Part shown: one piece after another, positions 24,101 through 33,610 of the stretch
Layout of the letters: every line of letters begins with the position of its first letter
Position numbering within the stretch: position 1 is the first letter of the stretch
NCBI GenBank assembly: GCA_016858145.1
Contig: JAEHOE010000053.1
Span: 248,001 to 312,000, forward strand
Reading direction: 5' to 3'
Length of the DNA stretch: 64,000 nt
Source of the DNA: Edaphochlamys debaryana
Lineage: Eukaryota; Chlorophyta; Chlorophyceae; Chlamydomonadales
Made by a program: the position numbers and the translations under genes
The notes under the pieces: model-generated
What the model was told of the DNA's origin: nothing
The model's input: only the letters and a program-made list of their open reading frames with translations
Databases searched by the model: none

Positions 24101-27100
24101 CGCCTACCAACACGCGCTGAGCCGCTACGGAGCCGCGGGGTCAGCCCCGGCCGCCGCCCCCCTGCTGGCCGCGACCGGATCCGTGACCAGCCTGGATCCG
24201 GATTCCAGGGAGCCGCGGATCGACGCGGCGGCGCTGGCGGCGCTGCTGCAGGCCTCGGGTGCTGGTGCGTGGAGGGGGCGTGGGCCGAGTCGGGCGGTCT
24301 TTGGATGCCGGGGAGCGGGGAGGGGGGATTTTCGGAGCGTTGTGTAAGGCAAGGGTTGCTGTCTGCGAAGACCTGCCTCGCGGCTTACAGGAGCCTCCGT
24401 TGTGGCCATCGTCTACCGTACCCCACGATGGGCCTGACGCCTCTAGCGCGGCACGCGTAGCCCACACCACTCCTCTCATCTCCCCCCTCGCCTTCCCCCC
24501 TCCCCTCCCCCCGCCTTCCCCTCTCATCTCCCCCCTCGCCTTCCCCCCTCGCCTCCCCCCTCGCCTTCCCCCCAGCAAATGCGGCTCACAGACCCCACTG
24601 TGTGCCTATCCCCATCCGTCCCGCCTCCCCCCCAGGTTCCCATTCGGGCGGCCGGGACGGCGGCGGCGAGTGGCTGGGGTCCCGGCAGGCGGCCGACCCC
24701 TGGGCCTACCTGCGGGGCTGCGTGTGGCTGCTGCAGATGTACCTCACTGGGCAGTGCCCAGACTACCGGTGAGGGGAGGGGGATGGATGGGTGGGGGAGG
24801 TGGGGGGTGCTGTCGCCGTCGCTGCCCACCCAGCCCCCTCCTAGTCGCTCCGCGAGCATCCCCCTTCCCCTCGAGCTCGCTGGCCGCTTCTTTCTTGCCT
24901 TTTATACCACCCCCTCCCCTACCCCTTAACCCCCACCCCACCCCTCACCTCACCCTCCCCTACCCTGCCCCACCTTCCCCCAGCTTCTACTACGACGGTG
25001 TCGCCCCCACCGCCGCCGTGCTCCGATCCACCCTGGAGGCGGCCGTGCGCCAGGGCCGGCCCTTCCTGTCCCTGGCGGACTTCGACGCCCGCACGCCCCC
25101 CGACCCCCGGGCCCCCCGGCCCCTGCTGCCTGTCGCCTGCGCCCTGGCCCTCCTGCCCGCCAACTGCGCCCACCTCGCGGCGCCGTGCGTACGGCACCTC
25201 ATGGCGGCGTCGCCGCCCGCCAGCGATGACGAGGGCGAGGAGGCGGAGGCGGGTGAGAGCCGGTGTGGGGTTGCCATGGAGGAGGGTGGTAAGGCGAGGA
25301 GGAGGACGAGGAGGGAAGTAGGGGGAGGGCGGGCACCGGCAGGCACAGAGGGGGCCAGTCGCGTGCTGACCCCCCTCCCGCCCCCTCCCACCCGCCGCGG
25401 TTAACTTCCAAATCATACCCCCTTCCGCCCTCCCTACACCCCCCAGCCCCCTCCGCCTTCGACCAAGAGCTCTACTTCCACCTGTACGGCGAGTGCGGGG
25501 AGTGCAGGCACATGTCGGCGGAGTCGGCGCGCCTGCAGCGGGTGGGGCGGGGGGGCTGGGGGCCGGGGCCTGGGGTCAGCGGGGTGGCGGCGTAAGAGCT
25601 GGACTGTGTGGCGGGGTCTGGGGTGGGGGTGGCCGAGGAGTTGGACTGTGCGGCGTGTACTGGGTTTGGGGCGCGGGGCGTTCATGTGTTTTTTGTGGGG
25701 CGGAGCTTTCACGAGCCTGGACCCCCGAGTCCTTCCGTGTCGAATCCACGTATTGATGTGCGTTTCCTGTGGGCGTCATCAGGCAAGCTAACGCGCCCCT
25801 TCACCCCCAATCCCTGGGCCCCCTCGCCCCTTCCCCTACCTGCAGGCCATGCAGACCGCCCGTGCCGCCCGCAACACGCTGTCCAACCGCCTGGACGCCG
25901 TGCGGGCCGGCACCGCCCCGGTTGGGGACGCGGACGCGGAGCAGCAGCTGCGGGCAGAGCTGGACGCAGCGGACGACGAGGCGGAGGTGGGGGGTTGAGG
26001 GCGGGGTTTGGAAGTGAGCGTGGAGTAGGGGGCGGGGGCGCTGGGGTGAGACAGGTGCTACGCGGGGTGGGGGGGAGGAGTAGCGTACCACTATGTAGCA
26101 GGTGCCTGTCAGCTCACACGTGTACCGTGCTCTCTGCGCGCAACTGCAGTCCCCTCAACCTCTAAACCCACTTCATCCCACCCCGAACCTCTCAACCCCG
26201 CCCTCCCCCCAGAAGCTCAAGGGCCAGATCTCTGCGCTCGAGTCCAAGCGCAAGCGCCACATCGAGTCCGCCCACCCCTACCGCCGCTTCCCGGTCGAGA
26301 AGCTGGAGGCGGTGGCAGGTGCGGCCGCACGCGGGCATCTGTTGGGGTGGGATGGAGGCCCGCTGCACAGGGCAGTCGGCAGTGGCAGGGGCAGAGTGAC
26401 ATGGCTGGGAACACGCATGTCGTGTTGCCCCGCAAGTTGCTCCGTTGCTCCATGCGTGGGGCATAGCAGCACTGGGGCACAACGGAACACGTCACGCTCT
26501 CGCCCTTCCCCACGTGCGCCTGCGCAGAGGCGGCGCTGGAGGCGGCTGAGGTGCAGGAGGCGGAGCGGCCCGCCACATCGTTCGGGCGGTGAGTGGGGGC
26601 CCGGTGGCCGCTGCCGGTGGGGTTTCAGGCGCTTCTGAGGCGGGGCCCCATGGGGTAGGCCGATGCTGGTCCTCCCTACCTTGCTGCAACTCGTGGGCAG
26701 GGTTGCTGAAGGCCCCCAATGGCATCTCTTCCGTCTTTCATCCCCCTCCCAACCGCTCCCTGCTGCCCCAGGCCCTTTGTGATCCGCGCATTCAACAACA
26801 AACCCGAGGCCGCATCCTTCATCCGTACCGTCTCGTCCAACCTGTCGTCCCACCGGCACTCCCACCACCACCACGGCCACCACGGGCACACGCACGGGCA
26901 ACCCAACGGGCAGCGCGGTTACGCAACGGGCGCGGCGGCGGCGGCGGGCAGCGAATATGACCTGATCTACCAACCGCCGCCGCCGCCTTTCGCGGTCGAG
27001 GGCCCGTGCTACTTCGCGCCCGCGCTGGTACGACAGGAGGTGCTGTACGACGAGTACGGCAGTGGCCAGCCGCTCGAGCTGCGGTTCGCCCCAGCGGCTG

Positions 27101-28287
27101 GCGTGCCGGAGTACCTCTCCCAACCCGACGGCGCCGCGCGAGTGGCCGAGCAGAAGCAGCACGGCGCGCAGAAGCCCGCCGCCAACCGCCAACCGCACCA
27201 ACCGTCAACGGCGGGCGCCCAGTACCAACTGCAACAGCCACGGCCGCAACAAACGCCAGCGCCGCCGCCGGCGCCGGTGCAGCTGCTGCAGCGGCAGGCT
27301 CAGCCGGCGGCTGGCGGACGGCCGCTCGCGGCGGCTCCTGCCGGCGGCGGTGGCGGCGGCCCGGCGCTGGCGCCGCCACCGGTGCCGCGGCTGGCGCAGG
27401 CAGTGGCGGCGGTGGAGGCAGCCCGCGCCGCCGCGGCCACGGCGACCGCCGCCGGGGCCTCTGCACGGCAGGCCTCCGCCGCTGCAGCGGAGAGCTCGGA
27501 GGCGGCGGCAGGGGCGGCGGCGGCGCCCAAGCGACGCGGCCGCAAGCCCAAGGCTGTGACGGCGGCGACTGGGGGAAGCGGGGAGGCGCCGTCGACCTCC
27601 TCCCCGGCCTCGCCCACAGGCGGAGATGCAGTTATGGAGGGCCCAAGCGACAGCGGCGGCGAGGGCGCCGGCCCGTCGGTCGGAGCCGAGGGGGGTGCGG
27701 CGCGCAGCAAGCGGGGCCGACCTCGAAAGGCCAAGGCAAAGGCGGGAGCGGACTCGGCCGGAGGGGAAGCACCGACGGCACCGACGCCGATGTCAGCCTC
27801 CGCTGCCGCCTTGGCTCTGCCGCCGCCGCCGGGCCTCGCCCTGCCCATGCCTAGCAGCCGCCTCCTAGGGAATGCGCTGGCGGCGGCACGGGCCCCGGCG
27901 GCGGCGGGGGCGGCTCCGCCTCCCATGCCTCTGCCACCGTCGGCCTTTGGTGGCGGCGCCCCGCACCCGCCCGCCCCGTACCAGCCCCACATGCAGGGGT
28001 GGGCGCCGCAGCCGCAGCTGCAAGCCCAGTGGCATGCGTCATACTACCCTCAGCAGCCGTACGGTGGGGCGTACGGCGCCGCACCGCCGGCCTACATGCC
28101 GCCGCCTGGCGTGAGCGGCACCGGCGCTCCTCCACCGCAGCCGATGCGGCTACTGCCGGCGGGGGTGCGCCCGCCTCCGCTGGCAGTGGTTCCCACGGCG
28201 GCGGCGCAGGCGGCGGCGGCTGCAGCGACGGCGGCGGCGCAGGGCCGGGTGAGGCCTGCGGGGTCGCCCGGGAGGCGGTGGCCGTAG
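21123..28287 (+). CDS. XRN: XRN-family 5'-3' exoribonuclease with AT-hook C-terminal tail
   Basis: Degrades 5'-monophosphorylated RNA from the 5' end. Sixteen exons give 1,106 residues: 21123-21252, 21503-21648, 21835-21948, 22243-22299, 22520-22592, 22851-22903, 23287-23418, 23653-23758, 24076-24264, 24636-24768, 24984-25252, 25447-25541, 25846-25986, 26213-26318, 26528-26588 and 26772-28287. XRN active-site acids are all present: Asp32 (LYIDLNSVLH), Asp76 (LAVDGPAPLAK), Glu151/Glu153 (GEGEVKV), Asp179/Asp181 (LGDDADLI) and Asp259 (GNDYLP). The N-terminus GIPGFNTWFSEKY differs from the usual GVPxFxRWLSxRYP. After PFVIRAFNNKPEAASFIRTV come a His-rich patch and a long Ala/Pro/Gln tail with two AT-hook-like motifs, RRGRKPK near residue 855 and KRGRPRK near 915, which suggests nuclear location. 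Intron 3 appears to use a GC donor. It is either a divergent XRN2/XRN4 or a separate algal subfamily. Confidence 0.88.
21949..22242 (+). other. GC-AG intron of the XRN gene
   Basis: Exon 3 ends ACCAAG followed by GCAGGG. Joining it to the acceptor before ATGGCGGGC keeps phase 0 and restores the expected XRN order (CCTK then MAGRRFRHLLFELS). A GT occurs only about 23 bases later and would add a Gly-rich insert. Confidence 0.6.
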
Positions 28288-29045
28288 CTCACGGGATGGG
28301 GAGCTGCTGACCCTGGCGGTCCTTAATAGCGCCTGCCCGACGGGTCATGAAGGATGATGTGAGGAATGTGTGTAGCGCAGACGACCTGTTGGATGGCCCC
28401 GGTTCCTCTTGCGCGGGGCTGAGGGTGCCTCTGCCCCGGTTGCGTGTTGGCACAGGGCCCCAGGCACCGGGAGGCACGCGGCTGAGGCTGAGGCTGGAGC
28501 CGCGCCAAGGCGGGGTGACGGTACCCATGATACCGTGTGAGGGTTGCGGCTGAGGCTGACGCAGACGATGCGAGCTATACGAGGCATAGGGTTTGGCGGC
28601 ATGGGCGGGCTATGGGTGCGGCAGGTGCTGGGTTTCCGGCTTTCCGAGGCTTCGAGGGAAGCGTAGGCGGCTAGGCGCGGTCAATAGCCGGCCGCTGTCG
28701 CCGCTGCAGCCGCGTCCGAGGCGTAGGGCTTAAAGCAAAGCGCTATGCAGCGCAGAGCACGATGGCACGCTTGGCTCCGGACCGCCAGTCACCGAGGCGT
28801 AGGGCGTAGCCGGCCCCTGCGTACACGGACCGTACAACGACGCCCATCCCCAGCTGGTCCAGGTGCTATCAGGGGACCGTAGGGCGTAGGCGCGCGGGCC
28901 TGGGCCTGGTTCCGAGGCTCCGCAGGGTGTTCCCGGGCGTACTGTATCCAGTGTTGCTATCTTAGTCGGTTAGTCGGCTGGACAGTCGGCCAGCGCCGGC
29001 TAATCTGAAAGAAATCTGGGATTAGCCGCCGCTCCCAGGGGTCCC

Positions 29046-29078
29046 AGCGGCTCCCCAGCGGCTCCCCAGCGGCTCCCC
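29046..29078. repeat. Three tandem copies of an 11-bp unit
   Basis: The unit AGCGGCTCCCC is repeated three times without mismatch, preceded by a partial copy. It is not seen at the matching place in segmental copy 2. Confidence 0.9.
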
Positions 29079-29426
29079 GTGTCCCCTCTCCCCTGGTGCA
29101 AGGCAAGCGAGTGCGCAAAGGGCACGGCCTGGGAACCAGTCGCCTGCTACCCAAGCCAAAATCGAAGTGCGTGCGTCGGAGAGGAAAGGGCTCTTTACGT
29201 CTTGCCGTGAAGGCCCTGGGCAAAGGAGAGTGCTGATGAGCGCCGCTACATTTGCCCAACTCAGCACGCCTTGGCTCGGGGAGGCGTGGCATGGCGAGGG
29301 GGTTCTGTGCTCGCAGGGGCCGTGCACACGAGACACCCCAGGCACCACACTCCTTGTATCCATACTCTGCTGTGCTCCCATTCTTGATACGCGTTGAGCT
29401 GCTCAGAGGTCGCGAAGCCGCAAGTC

Positions 29427-29443
29427 GCTGCATATATTGCAGC
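29427..29443 (+). promoter_or_regulatory. TATAT-centred inverted repeat before the F-box/ankyrin-like gene
   Basis: GCTGCA-TATAT-TGCAGC is a 6-bp inverted repeat around an AT core, ending 52 bases before the start codon. The paralogue also has a dyad with a TATAT core at a comparable place. It may be the core promoter. Confidence 0.4.
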
Positions 29444-29495
29444 ACGCTAGGCCCTTTATGCTCTCAAGCTGCGACCTGCATTGCGACCAGATACC

Positions 29496-32015
29496 ATGCA
29501 AGACCGGCCCGCGACTGAGAGCCTTGTCGCTAGCGTCTGGGACCACCCGCTTGTCGTCGCGCGGATCGCGACCTTCCTGCCTCCGCCCTTCGTGAGCCTG
29601 CAGCTCAGGCTGGCCAGCAAGGAGGTCTCGGAGCAGCTGGACCAATATGACACGATCAACGTCGCCAAGGGGATGTCCGGCGAGGACTGCATGGCTGCCC
29701 TCGCGGTAGCCCGCAGCGAGCTGACGCTGTCGCAGCGACAGCTTATCATGGGCGCCGCTGCTGTGTACGGCGATGCGGACGCTCTTGAGCGCGTGGCGGA
29801 GGCGGCGGGCTGCGCACCTGATCACGCGACCATGGCCGTCGCGGCGCGGGCGGGGCAGCTCGCCTGCTGCCAACGGCTGGTCGAGATGGGCTGCCCCGAG
29901 GGGGGAGGTCTCGAGGCGGCTGCGTCAGGCGGTCAGCGGGAGGTGTGCGAGTGGTTTCTGAGCCGGGGAGCGGCGCCTAACGCGGCATCTGTGGCAGCCG
30001 CCGTGGCGGCTGCCGCGTCCGGCGGTCACGTGGCGCTGATGGACGTGCTGTACGCCAGCTGGCCGAATCCAGAATGGGCAGATAAATGGCGCGTCCTTAA
30101 GGCAGTTGCTCACGGCTGCGACAAAGACACTCTGCGGCGCGTGTGCACCAAGCTGCTCACGCTGCCGGCGGAGGCTGGCTCGTGGGAGGCTCGGCAACTC
30201 TCAGAACTCCGCGCCCCTGCGGCCGGCAGCCCCACCCGCGACTGGCAAGACAAGCTGACGTGGCTCCAGGGGGCGAGCGCTGCCCCACCCGACTCCGCTG
30301 CGGTCTGCGAGGCCGCTGCCCGGTGCCCGGGCGCCGAGGCGGTCGCCCGCCTGCAGTGGCTGCAGCAGCGGGGCTACCCAGTGACCCGGAGCCATGCACA
30401 CCCGGACTGCGCAGTAATCCAGGTCGGCGCTATCAGTGCCGCGGCGGCCTCGGGCAACATGGAGGCCTTCACCCGGCTTCGCGAGCAGGGAGCACCGCTG
30501 CCGGGGCGACCCGTCACAGTTAAGCTGGAGGGCGACGCCAACGCAGCAAAGTCACTGCGCGATGTCCTGCCCGGTCTCATCGAGGCAGGCTGCCCTGTAT
30601 ACTACTTCCCCACGGCCCTCCACGCGGCCCAACGGGGCGACCGGAAGGGGTTGGCGTGGCTGGTCGAGCGCTTTTCGTCCCAGCCCCCACCCGGAGTGGC
30701 ACCGGCTCAGTACCCATGGCTCCTGAAGCAGGCGGCGTCCGCGGGCAGCTTACAGCTGCTGGCGTGGATCAAGGGTGCGTGGGGAGGGAGGGCCCGGGTC
30801 CTGAGTGCAGGCACGCAATTCAGCAAAGCAGCCAGTACCGGTATCTGTCGTAGCTTTCGTTGTTGTTGTTACATTGTCAAGGGCATCAGCCGCGGACTCC
30901 CATACGGGCCGTGGGCCAAAGGGACGTGTGTCCAGTGAAGCACGAACGAACTAGGCTAGGTAGAGTGGGCCCCAAAGCGTCTCTCCGTGGCAAGGCTTTC
31001 AAGAATTTCAGATCTTTGGTTGGGGTTCGTGGCTAGTGCGGACATCTGTCCCGCTCAGACCCCCATGCCCCGTCACAACCCGGCGTTTGGCGGCCACTCA
31101 GTCTTTCACTAAACCCTCAGCGGTCCCCAAGGTCGCCCGGCCCGCCAGGCTGGACCTGGTAGCCCTGGACTCAGAACGTTTAGGCGGCACGGCGCCCAAA
31201 ATCCATTGGCGGACGAACTTTTACGTGGATTCCAACCAACGTAACATGTAGCACCCATGCAGCATGTTTGTGCGCCCCCATACAGCCACCTTCGCTACTG
31301 TGTGGTGAAGGCCAGCTGTCTGACATCTGTCATACCTACATGGTTATTATGCTGCACCCTTACTTGCGGCCCCACCCTTTTCCTGCGACCGTGCAGGCTG
31401 GGGCGCGGAGCTGAACCCTGCCCTGTGGGAGGCTGCTGTCAGGTCTGGCTGCGAGGCGGCGCTGGACTGGCTGAATGACAACGGCCCGAGAGTAAGCACG
31501 GACGCATGAACTGGAGGGTAAACCTAAGTGGGAGCGCTTTCAATGTGGGCAAGACGCAAGCCGGACGGCAGGGGCCATTGCGACTAAGCCCGCCGACACA
31601 CGCACCTCCCCTTACCGGTATCTCCTTGCGTGCTCCGCAGCAGCCTGCTCCCCAGGCCCATTACGCTGACATCACATGCTGCTCGCGGCACCTCACGGAC
31701 CATCTCCTGTGCATCCCCATCCACGCCAGCGACGTCTCCACACTGCGAGCCCTCATGCGCCTGGGCTTCCCCATCACCCCACGCGACTCGATCCTGTTGG
31801 CTGATTGGGCCGTTGAGGCTAAGCGCTGGAGCGACCAGCATGCCCAGCCGTCGGTGCAACTGCTGCAGCTGATTATGGAGCAGCGGGGCATGCTGGACGG
31901 CGATCGGGACGAGGCACGGAGCTTCGTGGCCAGGATGGGCAACTCGGCGACGCGCAAGGCTCTCTTCGCGTGGCTGCGGCAGGTCTGGGGCTTACCCCCG
32001 GCGAGGCGGGGCTAG
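29496..32015 (+). CDS. F-box-like / ankyrin-like repeat protein, copy 1
   Basis: Three exons (29496-30774, 31397-31491, 31641-32015) give 582 residues with consistent phases. The first 50 residues resemble a degenerate F-box helix set (HPLVVARIATFLPPPFV, then SLQLRLASKEVSEQL). From about residue 90 onward come ankyrin-like helical pairs of the AAxxGxxxxCxxLxxxG type: AARAGQLACCQRLVEMG, AASGGQREVCEWFLSRG, AASGGHVALMDVLYASW, and later AAASGNMEAFTRLREQG. The C-terminal exon ends in RKALFAWLRQVWG, conserved in the neighbouring copy. F-box plus repeats would fit a substrate adaptor of an SCF ubiquitin ligase, but this is inference. I start at the Met at 29496 because it aligns with the copy-2 start and no earlier ATG is in frame nearby. 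Confidence 0.75.
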
Positions 32016-32131
32016 GGCCCAAGGCGAGCAGGGAGAGGGGAGGGGAGGGGAGTGGTGAGGGAGCCGCAGAGCAAGGCCGAGGCTAGCACGGAGGGGAACC
32101 ACCGGGGCTGCCCGCGGCGGCGGCACCGGCG
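32016..32131. other. Junction of the tandem segmental duplication
   Basis: About 120-150 bases separate the end of the first F-box/ankyrin-like gene from the start of recognisable XRN-tail sequence. The stretch holds a G-rich run (AGGGGAGGGGAGGGG near 32037). It is the breakpoint region of the duplication. Confidence 0.5.
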
Positions 32132-32697
32132 ATGATGCCTGCCGCCTCCGCCGCCGGCTCTGATCTGCTGCCGCCGCCGGGCCTCGCCCTGCCCGTGCCG
32201 AGCAGCCGCCTCCTAGGGAGAGCGCTTGCGGCGGCACAGGCCCCGGCGGCGGCGGGGGCGGCTCCGCCTCCCATGCCTCTGCCACCGTCGGCCTTTGGTG
32301 GCGGCGCCCCGCACCCGCCCGCCCCGTACCAGCCCCACATGCAGGGGTGGGCGCCGCAGCCGCAGCTGCAAGCCCAGTGGCATACGTCGTACCAGGCTCA
32401 GCAGCCGTACGATGGTACGGCACAGCAGCGGTACGGCGGGGCGTATGGCGCTGCACCGTCGGCCTACCCTCACATGCCGCCGCCTGGCATTAGCGGCACC
32501 GGCGCTCCTCCACCGCAGCCGATGTGGCTACTGTCGGCGGGGGTGCGCCCGCCGCCGCTGGCAGTGGTTCCCGCGGCGGCGGCGTAGGCGGCGGCGGCTA
32601 CAGCGACGGCGGCGCAGGCGGCGGCGGCTGCAGCGACGGCAGCGGCGCAGGGCCGGGTGAGGCCGGCGGGGTCGCCTGGGAGGCGGTGGCCGTAGCT
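32132..32697 (+). pseudogene. Duplicated fragment of the XRN 3' coding end
   Basis: Reading in the XRN frame gives the same Pro/Gln/Ala-rich tail as the XRN gene (PPPMPLPPSAFGGGAPHPP, PYQPHMQGWAPQPQLQAQW, PPPQPMWLLSAGVRPP), with a small insertion (QQPYDGTAQQRYG) and a stop codon at 32585-32587. The XRN continuation to GRRWP is still readable after that stop, up to about 32697. There is no catalytic domain, so this is a gene fragment carried along in the segmental duplication. It might be transcribed, but I see no promoter for it. Confidence 0.8.
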
Positions 32698-33610
32698 CAC
32701 GGGGCGCGTAAGGAGGGCTGTGGGATGCGAAGTAGCAAACAGGTGGGCGGCTGTTGTGGTCTGATGAGGACCGGTGTGTGGCCCCCCGCGTGGAAGTAGC
32801 TGAAGGGGCCTGTTGATTGGCGCCGGTTCCTCTTGCGCGGGGCTGAGGGTGCCTCCGCCCCGGTTGCGTGTTGGCACAGGGACCCCGGTAATGGGAGGCA
32901 CGCGGCTGAGGCTTTTGTTGTTGCACGGATCCGCGGGATGGTGCATCCGTTTTGACCTTTTTTGGGGCGGGGTAAGGGGAGAAGCCGTGGTCTGAAGCCG
33001 CGGTGCTGAGGCCGAGGGGCATATGGAGGGAAGCAAAGTGCAATCGGGGAGCAGATTGTGGGTCTTTGAGCTAGCAGCGGTTGGCGACCAGGGCGGTCGT
33101 GTGGCCCCCTGCCTGGAAGTACCTCGAGGAGGTCCCGGGGCTTAAGGTCATGTTGCTTGGTGCTGGTCGGTGTTGTGAGAGGCTGCTGTGGGGGCCTTCG
33201 CCCCGACCACGTGTTGGCTCAGGCCTCCCAGGGTCCTAGGCACCGGGAGGCATGCGGCGGAGGCTGACGCTGGAGCAGGTCCTTGGTTGGCTGCAAGGTC
33301 TCGAGTGCTTCCCCTGCTCCCAATTCTCCCAATCCTAGACAAGCGTGGTGGTGGCGATTGGCGAGGGGGAGGAGAAGATGGCAAGCCGACGGAGATTATG
33401 TACTCGCAGGGACGTGGGGCATGGGCAGGTTGCAGGAGGGCGCCATACTGCTTCTGTCCACAGTCTGCTGCGCTGTGCTCCCAATCCTCGATACGCAGCT
33501 ATATACATATCGCAGCGATATATCGCTGATCAGGAATTACAGTTGCAGCACATTCCGGCACGCTAGGCCATTTGCGCTCAAGCGGTGACTTTCATTGCAC
33601 ATTATTAGCA
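32698..33610. other. Spacer of segmental copy 2
   Basis: It holds two diverged copies (about 32824-32910 and 33180-33275) of the element found once at 28402-28500. These share the core GGGGCTGAGGGTGCCT / TTGCGTGTTGGC and the sequence CACCGGGAGGCA. The right end is the promoter of the second F-box/ankyrin-like copy. No gene is supported. Confidence 0.5.
33513..33528 (+). promoter_or_regulatory. Perfect 16-bp palindrome with a TATA core
   Basis: CAGCGATATATCGCTG is its own reverse complement and ends 82 bases before the start codon of the second F-box/ankyrin-like copy. It lies in a locally AT-richer promoter stretch. It could be a TATA element within a dimer binding site. Confidence 0.45.

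Larger units (their letters stand above)
28288..29495. other. Intergenic with degenerate GCGTAGGG repeats
   Basis: Between about 28570 and 28900 a short motif recurs with variation: GAGGCATAGGG, GAAGCGTAGGCGGCTAG, GAGGCGTAGGGC and CCGTAGGGCGTAGGCG. The stretch 28402-28500 recurs at about 32824-32910 and, more diverged, at about 33180-33275. The right end holds the promoter of the F-box/ankyrin-like gene. No gene is supported. Confidence 0.5.
27818..32015 (+). repeat. Segmental duplication, copy 1 (XRN 3' end + intergenic + F-box/ankyrin-like gene)
   Basis: The XRN 3' coding end, the spacer and the following gene recur in the same order and orientation at about 32160-35559. The match begins inside the XRN tail at LPPPPGLALP and ends at the stop of the first F-box/ankyrin-like gene. 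Spacers differ in length: about 1.2 kb here against 0.9 kb in copy 2. Confidence 0.8.

Noticed and set aside
32132..32587. Independent 151-residue Pro-rich gene
   Set aside because: Its whole sequence is a copy of the XRN tail; it is better explained as a duplicated fragment.
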